Source: Pseudomonadota bacterium (GTDB lineage: Bacteria; Pseudomonadota; Alphaproteobacteria; Rhizobiales; Xanthobacteraceae). Taken from it: DNA of 8,236 nt. The DNA is taken from contig JAEYTQ010000049.1 of assembly GCA_023433965.1 (NCBI GenBank), positions 1 through 8,236 of the forward strand, read 5' to 3'. The position numbers were made by a program, and so were the translations under genes. How positions within the stretch are numbered: the first letter of the stretch is position 1; the number at the start of each line of letters is the position of its first letter. Under the pieces are notes generated by a model, which saw only the letters and a list, made by a program, of their open reading frames with translations, was not told the DNA's origin and did not search any database. Positions 1 to 6,074 of the stretch are shown piece by piece.

Positions 1-1720
1 TGGTGAACACGCGCTGGGCCGCGTCCCAGCGCAGCTGCGGCTTGAACACCTTGCCGACGCCGGTCACCGGCATCGGATCGATCGGAATGACCTGCACCGG
101 AACGGCGGCGCGCTCCGGCGTGCGCTCGCGTACCCAGGCCTCGAGCTCGCCCGGCTCGACCCTGGCGCCGGGCTTCAACTGCACGTAGCCCACCGGCAAT
201 TCACCGGCATAGGCGTCGGGCTGGCCGACCACAGCGGCGAAGCCGACCGCGGGATGCCTGAACATGATCTCCTCGACCGGCGCCGGATCGATGTTGTGGC
301 CGCCGCGGATCACGAGGTCCTTGGCTCGGCCGGTGATCCAGAGATAGCCGTCGGCATCCAGGCGGCCGAGATCGCCGGAATTGACCCAGATCCCGTCGAC
401 GAACGCGCCATTGTTGTGCTCGTCGTTGAGATAGCCGCTGAACACGCCGGGCCCAGCCATGATGACGACGCCGATCTCGTCCGGCTTGCAGTCGCGGATC
501 AGGCGTCCCTCCGCATCGAGCTGCACGATGCGCACCCGCGCATAGGGCATCGGAAGGCCGACCGAGCCAAGCCGGATCGGCCGTGACGGATAGGCCAGCG
601 TGTGCACGCTCGAGGTCTCGGTCATGCCATAGACCTCGACCACCGGCAGCTTCAATTTCTCCTGAATCGCCGAGCCGACCGCGACCGGGATCGCCGAGCC
701 GCCGCCTGCCGCATATTTCAGGCTCGATATGTCCGCGTTGCCCGGAGGCACCGCGAGGGTGGCGGCGAGCACGGTCGGCACGCTCGATAGGGCTTCGGGC
801 TTGAAGCGTTCGACGAGCTGCCAAATGTTCTTCACCGCGTTCGGGTTACGCCAGCCGCTCGGCGACAGCACGACCAGCGAGCCGCCGCTCGACAGCGTCA
901 GTAGCGCCTGCGTCAGCGAGCCCCCGACGTGGAACAGCGGCATGCCGAACAGCAGGTTTGCGCCGGGCTTCGCCTTCAGCAGCAGATTGAGCGCCCAGGC
1001 CTGATAGACCTGGTTGGCATGCGTGTGCCGCACCAGCTTCGGCGTGCCGGTGGTGCCGCCGGTATGGAAGTAGGCCGCGATGTCGCTGCCCCGAATGTGT
1101 CGTCCGCTGACGAGCCGGTCGGCCGGCTGCTGCTTGATCAGGTCGCCAAAGGCAAAGATGCCCTTGGCCGGATCCCCGCCGCCGAACACCTGCACGATCG
1201 CCTTCAGATGTTTCAGTTGCGGTCTGATCTGCTCGACCTTCTGCCAGATGTCGGTGCCCGGCATCGGCCCGAGCGCCACCAGGATCTTGGTGTTCGCGGC
1301 CTCCAGGATCTCGGCGATCTGGTGCGGCTCGAGCAGCGGGTTGACGGGATTGGCGATGCCGGCGGCCTCCGCGCCGAACAGCGTGACGAAGGCATCCGGC
1401 ACCAGCGGCAACATGAAGCTGATGACGTCCCCCTTCTCGGCGCCGAGCGCGTGAAACATGTTCGCGGCCTGCGTGACGCGGGCGATGAAATCGCGATACG
1501 TGACGACCATTGGCGTGTCGGCGGGATCGGCGTTTTGCAGGAACTGGATCGCCGCCCCGTCCGGGGTGCGCTCCTCACCGCGCCTGATCGCGTCATAGGT
1601 GCTCTCGGCCGCGACACGGTCGGCATAGGGGACCTGCTCGAACGCCCGGACCTCCTCGTCCGTCACGAGATCCGGATAGTCGTTGCCGATCAACCGATCG
1701 AGCGCGTGGATGCCCGCCAT
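1..1720 (-). CDS. Acyl-CoA synthetase (AMP-binding, fatty-acid-CoA ligase type), C-terminus cut by window edge
   Basis: Expected to activate a carboxylic acid, probably a fatty acid, with ATP to an acyl-adenylate and then to acyl-CoA in the cytoplasm. The frame is open from the ATG at 1720-1718 to the left edge, giving 573 residues; I recall family relatives of about 630, so roughly the last tenth is missing. Visible adenylate-forming motifs: the phosphate-binding loop FHTGGTTGTPK (about 218-228), YGMTETSS (364-371), GDLGRLD with Asp450, the hinge region GRAKDLVIRGG (about 462-472), and the catalytic-lysine motif TGVGKVFK with Lys557. All key residues are intact. The start is supported by GGGAGG at 1731-1736 (minus strand), 10 bases upstream. 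It is transcribed away from the other genes and shares its upstream region with the SecD-like gene. The motifs fix the family; the acyl substrate cannot be read from sequence alone. Confidence 0.93.
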   Translation of the reverse strand, partial: MAGIHALDRLIGNDYPDLVTDEEVRAFEQVPYADRVAAESTYDAIRRGEERTPDGAAIQFLQNADPADTPMVVTYRDFIARVTQAANMFHALGAEKGDVISFMLPLVPDAFVTLFGAEAAGIANPVNPLLEPHQIAEILEAANTKILVALGPMPGTDIWQKVEQIRPQLKHLKAIVQVFGGGDPAKGIFAFGDLIKQQPADRLVSGRHIRGSDIAAYFHTGGTTGTPKLVRHTHANQVYQAWALNLLLKAKPGANLLFGMPLFHVGGSLTQALLTLSSGGSLVVLSPSGWRNPNAVKNIWQLVERFKPEALSSVPTVLAATLAVPPGNADISSLKYAAGGGSAIPVAVGSAIQEKLKLPVVEVYGMTETSSVHTLAYPSRPIRLGSVGLPMPYARVRIVQLDAEGRLIRDCKPDEIGVVIMAGPGVFSGYLNDEHNNGAFVDGIWVNSGDLGRLDADGYLWITGRAKDLVIRGGHNIDPAPVEEIMFRHPAVGFAAVVGQPDAYAGELPVGYVQLKPGARVEPGELEAWVRERTPERAAVPVQVIPIDPMPVTGVGKVFKPQLRWDAAQRVFT

Positions 1721-1779
1721 GAAATTCCGTCCTCCCTCAGATGCATGTCCCCGCCGCCATATTCTTTTGAGTGGTTCGG

Positions 1780-1813
1780 CGAGGCCTCGGCCGAGGTCCG
1801 GCCGGGCCGGACC
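1780..1813. promoter_or_regulatory. Chain of three overlapping palindromes (operator or enhancer candidate)
   Basis: Three perfect dyads overlap in the divergent intergenic region: CGAGGCCTCG (1780-1789), CCTCGGCCGAGG (1785-1796) and GGTCCGGCCGGGCCGGACC (1795-1813; 9-base arms around a single central G). The long one lies 75-93 bases before the acyl-CoA synthetase start and is centred about 119 bases before the predicted start of transcription of the SecD-like gene. A symmetric site like this would suit a dimeric regulator such as a TetR-type repressor or an enhancer-binding protein. The symmetry is seen directly; the regulatory role is inferred, and GC-rich DNA yields some palindromes by chance. 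Confidence 0.4.
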
Positions 1814-1895
1814 ACAATGATGGATGATTTGCCGTTCGTCCATTGCCTCAAGGCTGCGCCGCTTGAACCTGTGCGGCTGATCTGCGGACCAAGAA

Positions 1896-1912
1896 CTGGC
1901 ACTGAATTCGCT
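1896..1912 (+). promoter_or_regulatory. Candidate sigma-54 (-24/-12) promoter for the SecD-like gene
   Basis: The sequence CTGGCACTGAATTCGCT has GG at 1898-1899 and GC at 1910-1911 with exactly 10 bases between them, the spacing required by RpoN. Against the known consensus YTGGCACG-N4-TTGCW it differs at the G after CAC (T here) and at the second T of TTGC (C here). The purine-rich bases just upstream also fit. Transcription would start near 1923, leaving a leader of about 23 bases that holds the ribosome binding site at 1937-1940. No experimental support is visible. Confidence 0.45.
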
Positions 1913-1945
1913 CGCCAGCGCCCTGCCGCAAGATTCGAGGTCATC

Positions 1946-3028
1946 ATGACGACGCCCCTGCCGGACCGCATCGTACGGCTGATCGCAGCCTTCGCGATGG
2001 TGTCCGCAATCGCTCTGCCCACCGCGACGCTCGGCGCCGACACCCAGCTCGACAAGCTGCGCGTCAAGGTCGCCGCCTTCATGGCCGACAAGATGGAGAA
2101 ACTGGGCGGATCGCGCATCCTCTACAAGGTGGACAGCGAGGCCTTGCGGGAGGCGGTCACGACGGAGATGCGCGACGACGTCTACAAGATCCTGCGCGAG
2201 AGCCGGATCGCGTTCTCCGGACTCGCGATTCGCGACGGCGGCGTCGAGGTCAAGATCGCGGACCCCAGGGGCCGCGAACAGCTCACGCGCAAGCTCGCCG
2301 CGGCGGCGGAGGGGTTGCCCGCCCATGCGCTCGCCGTGACCGATGGCGGAGACGGGCTGCTCAGGCTCGCCCCGACCGATGCCGCGGCTGCCGCGCGGCT
2401 GCGCGATCTCGTCGAGGATTGCATCGCCATGATCGAGCAGCGCCTCAAGGACGCCGGCGTCAAGCTCGCCAGTGTCCAGCCCGAGGGGACGGACCGCATC
2501 CGCATCTTCCTGCCCGGCATGACGGAGCCCGAGCGCATCACCGCGATCTTCGCCAGAAAGGTCAAGGTCGGCTTCCGCCTGATCGACCTCTCGATGTCGG
2601 CCGAGCAGGCTCAATCTGGCACCGCGCCGGCGGGCACTGAAGTCCTGCTCGGCTTCAAGGACAAGCTTCCCTATCTCGTCGCCAAGGACAGCGCGATCGA
2701 CGGCTCCGACATCAGCTATGCCGGCCCGGGATTCAGCGCAGGCAGCAACGAGCCGATTGCCTCGTTCCGCTTCAACGGCCGCGGCACGCGGCGCTTCGCC
2801 CACATCACTGCGGAAAACGTCGGAAAACCTTTTGCCATCGTGCTCGACGACAAGGTGATCTCCGCTCCCGTGATCCGCGAGCCCATCACCGGCGGCTCGG
2901 GGCAGATTTCCGGCAACTTCACCCTGGAAGAGGCCAACAGCGTCGCCATGCTGATGCGCGCCGGCTCGCTGCCGGGACGCCTCGGTCTGGTCGAACAGCA
3001 GGTCGTGCAGCCCGCCACCAAGCCGTAG
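1946..3028 (+). CDS. Exported SecD P1-domain protein without the membrane bundle
   Basis: 360 residues. Residues 1-31 form a signal peptide (Arg8 and Arg11, hydrophobic core 12-25, likely cut after ATLGA at 31); no lipobox cysteine is present. The mature part follows the periplasmic P1 domain of SecD: a LGGS segment at 53-56 matching the start of the SecD P1 region, a P1 base with GTDRIRIFLPGM, then the P1 head with SFRFNGRG (273-280), FAIVLDDKVISAPVI (296-310), GGSGQISGNF (316-325) and LMRAGSLP (336-343). It stops 17 residues later, where SecD normally enters its remaining five membrane helices. It therefore lacks the proton-conducting part of SecDF and cannot be the motor itself. The ATG at 1946 has GAGG at 1937-1940; upstream in-frame codons back to 929 lie antisense to the synthetase gene and are not used. 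Function is unknown: a periplasmic chaperone, or a decoy or modulator of secretion, would be guesses. Confidence 0.88.
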   Translation: MTTPLPDRIVRLIAAFAMVSAIALPTATLGADTQLDKLRVKVAAFMADKMEKLGGSRILYKVDSEALREAVTTEMRDDVYKILRESRIAFSGLAIRDGGVEVKIADPRGREQLTRKLAAAAEGLPAHALAVTDGGDGLLRLAPTDAAAAARLRDLVEDCIAMIEQRLKDAGVKLASVQPEGTDRIRIFLPGMTEPERITAIFARKVKVGFRLIDLSMSAEQAQSGTAPAGTEVLLGFKDKLPYLVAKDSAIDGSDISYAGPGFSAGSNEPIASFRFNGRGTRRFAHITAENVGKPFAIVLDDKVISAPVIREPITGGSGQISGNFTLEEANSVAMLMRAGSLPGRLGLVEQQVVQPATKP

Positions 3029-3130
3029 GCGACGGCCGCTCCCGCCGCCGCGTCGTCCGCGCCCGTCCGCGGCGCCGAACCCGCAAGGCCGCCCCGAATC
3101 ACGGCCTCTGGCCCAGGCGCGCAACCATCG

Positions 3131-3157
3131 GGCAATTGCCGAAACGCCTGATCAGGC
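3131..3157. repeat. Two perfect palindromes upstream of the CNBD gene
   Basis: GGCAATTGCC (3131-3140) and GCCTGATCAGGC (3146-3157) are perfect palindromes separated by five bases. The first overlaps the -35 element and the second fills the spacer of the promoter candidate at 3136-3163, the usual place for an operator. Binding by any given protein is not shown. Confidence 0.45.
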
Positions 3158-3163
3158 TAGAAT
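3136..3163 (+). promoter_or_regulatory. Candidate sigma-70-type promoter for the CNBD gene
   Basis: TTGCCG at 3136-3141 (4 of 6 match to TTGACA) is followed after 16 bases by TAGAAT at 3158-3163 (5 of 6 match to TATAAT). Transcription would begin near 3170, leaving a leader of about 100 bases before the ATG at 3271. This placement argues against the in-frame TTG at 3136 as a start codon, because it would lie inside the promoter. Confidence 0.45.
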
Positions 3164-3270
3164 TTGCCTCTTGCGGCACGATGGCCGGAAGCGCCATTCA
3201 AGCGGTCGTCATTCGATTTCGGCTATACGGGTGCCGACCAGGACTGAATGCCTTACGTGGGGTTAGTACC

Positions 3271-4077
3271 ATGCCGTCCGGCAGCGCAGACGTTTCGTCG
3301 ATCCTCGACCGCATCCTCGATGCGGCAACGGACAATCTCAGGATCGCGAAAATCCTGGTCCAGATGGGCCTCGACCCCGAAAACGTCACCTACGATGCGA
3401 TCTTCAATCGGCTCCTGGAGATCTTCGTCCACAACATCACGCTCGCCAATCTGTTCGCCGTGGTCGGGGCAGTCTTCTTCGTTGCCACCCTCTTGATGCG
3501 GACGATGGTGCCGCTGCGCGTCGCCAACATGATCGGCTGCGCGTTCTTCGCTCTCTTCGGCGCGCTCTCCGCCAACGTTGCGACGTTCCTGCTCTATCTC
3601 CTGATGCTTCCGATCAACGCATTGCGCCTGCGGCAGATGCTCAAGCTGGTCAAGAAGGCGCGCCATGCGGCCGAAGGCGACATGTCGATGGAATGGCTCA
3701 AGCCGTTCATGACCGAGCGCAAGTATCGCCGCGGCGACATTCTCTTCAAGCTGCGCGATCCCGCCAAGGAGATGTTCCTCACCGTCACCGGCAAGTTCCT
3801 GGTCAAGGAGATCAACGTCGAGATCGGGCCCGGAGCGCTGATGGGCGAGCTCGGCTTCCTGACGCCGGACAACCGGCGCACCGGTACGGTCGAATGCATC
3901 GAGGACGGACAGGTGCTGACGATCACCTACGACCGACTGCTCGAGATCTATTTCCAGGATCCTCAGTTCGGCTATTACTTCCTGGTGCTGACCAGCCAGC
4001 GCCTCCTGCAAAACATCGATCGCCTGCAGAAGCAGCTGGCAGCGGAGCGCGCAGCGACCACGAACCGGATCGCGTGA
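3271..4077 (+). CDS. Three-helix membrane protein with C-terminal cyclic-nucleotide-binding domain (Popeye-like layout)
   Basis: 268 residues. An N-terminal amphipathic stretch (about 8-52) is followed by three predicted membrane helices (about 58-76, 84-100, 102-118), a basic linker (KLVKKARH, 125-132) and a CNBD beta-roll (about 140-248) ending in a helix. The phosphate-binding cassette reads MGELGFLTPDNRRTGTV (191-207): Gly192 and Glu193 are kept, and Arg203 sits where the phosphate-contacting arginine normally lies, with one extra residue in the loop, so binding of cAMP or cGMP is plausible. There is no helix-turn-helix or catalytic domain, so it is a membrane receptor without a visible output. 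The ATG at 3271 is preferred (GGGG at 3259-3262, and the conserved-looking sequence begins here); an in-frame ATG at 3181 has no Shine-Dalgarno. Domain identity is firm; ligand and role are not known. Confidence 0.85.
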   Translation: MPSGSADVSSILDRILDAATDNLRIAKILVQMGLDPENVTYDAIFNRLLEIFVHNITLANLFAVVGAVFFVATLLMRTMVPLRVANMIGCAFFALFGALSANVATFLLYLLMLPINALRLRQMLKLVKKARHAAEGDMSMEWLKPFMTERKYRRGDILFKLRDPAKEMFLTVTGKFLVKEINVEIGPGALMGELGFLTPDNRRTGTVECIEDGQVLTITYDRLLEIYFQDPQFGYYFLVLTSQRLLQNIDRLQKQLAAERAATTNRIA

Positions 4078-4109
4078 AGGTGGCACGGGCACGTGAGGCC
4101 CCCCGGATC

Positions 4110-4130
4110 TTTGCGGGGCTCCGCCGCAAA
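4110..4130. repeat. Inverted repeat between the CNBD gene and murI
   Basis: TTTGCGG (4110-4116) and CCGCAAA (4124-4130) are perfect 7-base arms around a 7-base loop. An alternative inner pairing is GCGG (4113-4116) with CCGC (4121-4124). No run of T follows on either strand, so it is not a standard intrinsic terminator; it could end the CNBD transcript weakly or be neutral. Confidence 0.35.
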
Positions 4131-4176
4131 ACCGCCCAAAAACCGAATGGTAACCATGGCGGGCTAGGGTGACCGT

Positions 4177-4974
4177 GTGACCAACTCTCCGACGATCCTG
4201 GTATTCGATTCCGGCCTTGGCGGGCTCACGGTGCTCCGTGAGGTGGTGGCCGCGCGCTCCGATGCGCATTTCGTCTACGTCGCCGACGACGCCTTCTTCC
4301 CCTATGGCCACCACAGCGAGGACGAGATCATCGGCCGCGTCGTGCCGCTGATGGGCGAGTTGAGCGGAACGCATGATCCCGACCTCGCCGTGATCGCCTG
4401 CAACACCGCCTCCACCCTGGTGCTGTCGCATTTGCGCGCGGCCTATTCGCTGCCCTTCGTCGGCACGGTGCCGGCGATCAAGCCGGCCTGCGCGCGGTCG
4501 AAGACCCGCCGCGTCTCGGTGCTCGGCACCAAGGGGACGGTGAAACGCGAATACACCAAGGCGCTGATCCGCGATTTCGCGCAAGGATGCGAGGTGACGC
4601 TGGTCGGCTCGCCCGAGCTCGCCTCGCTCGCCGAAGCCGCACTCGGCGGGGAGCCGGTCAGCGACGGCGACATCCTCGCCGAGCTTGCCCCCTGCTTCGT
4701 CGGCGACGCCGCGGATGCGAGCACGCGCACCGACACCGTGGTGCTCGCCTGCACGCATTATCCGCTGCTGCTCGACCGGCTGAAGCAGCTCGCACCATGG
4801 CCGGTCGAGTGGATCGATCCGGCGCCCGCGATCGCCCGCCGCGTCTCCGACCTGCTCGGTGCCGCGACCGGCGGTGTCGCACAGTCCGGCGCGGAGATGA
4901 TCTTCACCTCGAACCGCGCCCATGGCCTTTCGGCCGCGCTGACGCCGTTCTTCGGCGGGCGCTTAGTCGCCTGA
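4177..4974 (+). CDS. murI: Glutamate racemase
   Basis: Interconverts L- and D-glutamate in the cytoplasm, without cofactor, to supply D-Glu for peptidoglycan. 265 residues, normal for the family. The Asp/Glu racemase motifs are all present: VFDSGLGGLTVL with Asp11 and Ser12, VIACNTAS with the first catalytic Cys75, and VVLACTHYPLLL with the second catalytic Cys192 and His194. The segment YVADDAFFPYG replaces the better-known GDTARVPYG, a variant I associate with alphaproteobacteria. Translation probably starts at GTG 4177, with AGGG at 4166-4169 seven bases upstream; I see no better in-frame start. It follows the CNBD gene by 99 bases and precedes the aldolase by 58 bases, but neither neighbour is a cell-wall gene. 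Confidence 0.96.
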   Translation: MTNSPTILVFDSGLGGLTVLREVVAARSDAHFVYVADDAFFPYGHHSEDEIIGRVVPLMGELSGTHDPDLAVIACNTASTLVLSHLRAAYSLPFVGTVPAIKPACARSKTRRVSVLGTKGTVKREYTKALIRDFAQGCEVTLVGSPELASLAEAALGGEPVSDGDILAELAPCFVGDAADASTRTDTVVLACTHYPLLLDRLKQLAPWPVEWIDPAPAIARRVSDLLGAATGGVAQSGAEMIFTSNRAHGLSAALTPFFGGRLVA

Positions 4975-5032
4975 GCTTGCGCCGCGGCGGCGCGCTGCTA
5001 GGCTTCGCCGTCGTCATTTCGCAGGCCCTTCC

Positions 5033-5806
5033 ATGTCGGTCCCGTCCACGCCAATCAACCGCCTCCGCCAATTGTGGCGCGAGGGTCGCCCCGCCTTCGG
5101 CGCCATCGCGACCATCCCGAGCGTGCAGATGGTGCAGATCATGGCGCGCTCGCTCGACTGGATCATCGTCGATCTCGAGCACGGACCGATCGGCCTCACC
5201 GAAGCGCATGCGATGATCGCCGCGACGACGGGCACGCCATGCACCCCGTTGGTGCGGATCGCCGCGAACGAGCCGTGGCTCGCGAAGGCTCCGATGGACA
5301 TCGGCGCCTTCGGCATCAACTTCCCGATGATCACCACGCCCGCGGAAGCCGAGAAGGCGGTGCGCAGCGTGCGCTACCCGCCGCGGGGCGACCGGCTCTG
5401 GGGTCCGTTCCACGCCCCGTTCCGCTGGGGCCAGTCGATGCCGGATTACATGGCCTCCGCCGACGACGAGATGATCTGCATGATCACGATCGAGCATGTC
5501 GAGGCGGTGAACCGCATCGACGAGATCATGGCGACGCCGGGCATCGACGTTGCCGTGATCGGCCCCGGCGATCTCGCCACCTCCATCAACACGCGCGGCC
5601 AGATGGACGACCCTGAGCTGCTGGAGCTGATCGCGCGCGCCGAAGCCGGGATCCTCAGAAGCGGCGTGCCGATCGGCGGCGTGGCGCGCACCGCCGACCA
5701 GGCCAATCGGCTGATCGACCGCGGCTACCGCGCCATCGCGCTGGGCTTCGACTGGTCGCTGTTCCAGCGCGGCATCATGGCGGCGTTCGAGGGGGTCAAA
5801 CGCTAA
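5033..5806 (+). CDS. HpcH/HpaI-family class II aldolase
   Basis: 257 residues. This family makes or cleaves carbon-carbon bonds between pyruvate (or a similar enolate) and an aldehyde, using a divalent metal; HpaI cleaves 4-hydroxy-2-oxoheptanedioate. The HpaI active site is visible with a constant offset of five: His50 in VDLEHG (His45 in HpaI), Arg75 (Arg70), metal ligand Glu154 (Glu149) and metal ligand Asp180 in IGPGDL (Asp175). The RYPPRGDR motif is followed by LWGPFHAPFRWG (122-133), which departs from the usual RYPP-loop sequence and may change aldehyde specificity. The start at ATG 5033 has only a weak AGG at 5023-5025. Being 58 bases after murI, it may share its transcript. No aromatic meta-cleavage genes are adjacent, so the exact HpaI function should not be assumed. 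Confidence 0.88.
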   Translation: MSVPSTPINRLRQLWREGRPAFGAIATIPSVQMVQIMARSLDWIIVDLEHGPIGLTEAHAMIAATTGTPCTPLVRIAANEPWLAKAPMDIGAFGINFPMITTPAEAEKAVRSVRYPPRGDRLWGPFHAPFRWGQSMPDYMASADDEMICMITIEHVEAVNRIDEIMATPGIDVAVIGPGDLATSINTRGQMDDPELLELIARAEAGILRSGVPIGGVARTADQANRLIDRGYRAIALGFDWSLFQRGIMAAFEGVKR

Positions 5807-5824
5807 GCGGCCGAGCATGAACTT

Positions 5825-5856
5825 GCCGGGAACCCCGGCGCTGCCGGGATGCCGGG
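5825..5856. repeat. Three GCCGGG units around one CCCGGC, competing hairpins
   Basis: GCCGGG occurs at 5825-5830, 5843-5848 and 5851-5856, with its complement CCCGGC at 5834-5839. The complement can pair with the first copy (loop of three), the second (loop of three) or the third. It starts 18 bases after the aldolase stop codon. It may act as a transcript-end structure, but no U-tract follows (GTCAGGGGG comes next), so intrinsic termination is doubtful. Confidence 0.4.
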
Positions 5857-5977
5857 TCAGGGGGAAAATTTGCTCAAGGCGACTTTGCGCGCACGCGATC
5901 CGAACCACAAATCATTGATATTATTGCATGTTACCTCACAAAAGTGCCGTCAGCCTCGCCCGCACGCTGATGCGGCG

Positions 5978-6037
5978 AACCGACCGCCCCCAAACGGGTT
6001 GGTTCATGCTAGAGCGAGCGGGCGGGCTCCGCTCGCT
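5978..6037 (+). promoter_or_regulatory. Two tandem stem-loops in the leader of the acyltransferase gene
   Basis: AACCGACC (5978-5985) can pair with GGTTGGTT (5997-6004) with one G-U wobble and an 11-base loop. A second perfect 9-base stem, AGCGAGCGG (6013-6021) with CCGCTCGCT (6029-6037), has a 7-base loop. The AT-rich stretch CATATTTTAATCTTTGATTT follows and leads to the ribosome binding site at 6067-6070. The second hairpin plus the T-rich tail could be a weak terminator for upstream transcription or a structured leader; the sequence does not decide. Confidence 0.35.
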
Positions 6038-6074
6038 GCACATATTTTAATCTTTGATTTGGCACTGGAGACCA

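Noticed and set aside
201..824. Minus-strand open frame of 207 codons
   Set aside because: Same strand as the acyl-CoA synthetase but in a different frame; the real frame carries the YGMTET and GDL motifs through this region.
929..1945. In-frame upstream extension of the SecD-like reading frame to give a 699-residue protein
   Set aside because: This part lies antisense to the well-supported acyl-CoA synthetase and reads as low-complexity Arg/Asp/Gly-rich sequence; a signal peptide and ribosome binding site mark the true start at 1946.
3136..3270. Longer N-terminus for the CNBD protein from TTG 3136 or ATG 3181
   Set aside because: TTG 3136 falls in the predicted -35 element, neither codon has a Shine-Dalgarno, and the added residues do not look like part of the domain.
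4081..4095. TGGCACG resembling a sigma-54 -24 element before murI
   Set aside because: Ten bases after GG the sequence is TG, not GC, so the -12 element is missing.
4147..4157. ATGGTAACCAT inverted repeat upstream of murI
   Set aside because: Five-base arms around one base are easily found by chance and nothing else supports a site.
3253..4923. Minus-strand open frame of 556 codons
   Set aside because: It runs antisense through the CNBD gene and murI, both with clear motifs. Its composition (Arg, Asp, His, Gly-rich) is that of a GC-driven shadow frame.
4979..4993. GCGCCG-CGG-CGGCGC hairpin between murI and the aldolase gene
   Set aside because: A short stem in very GC-rich sequence with no T-run; not convincing as a terminator.
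4904..5908. Minus-strand open frame of 334 codons
   Set aside because: Antisense to the aldolase, whose four active-site residues align with HpaI; no recognisable domain in the antisense product.
6059..6074. TTGGCAC resembling a sigma-54 -24 element before the acyltransferase
   Set aside because: No GC at the required distance, and transcription would start inside the coding region.
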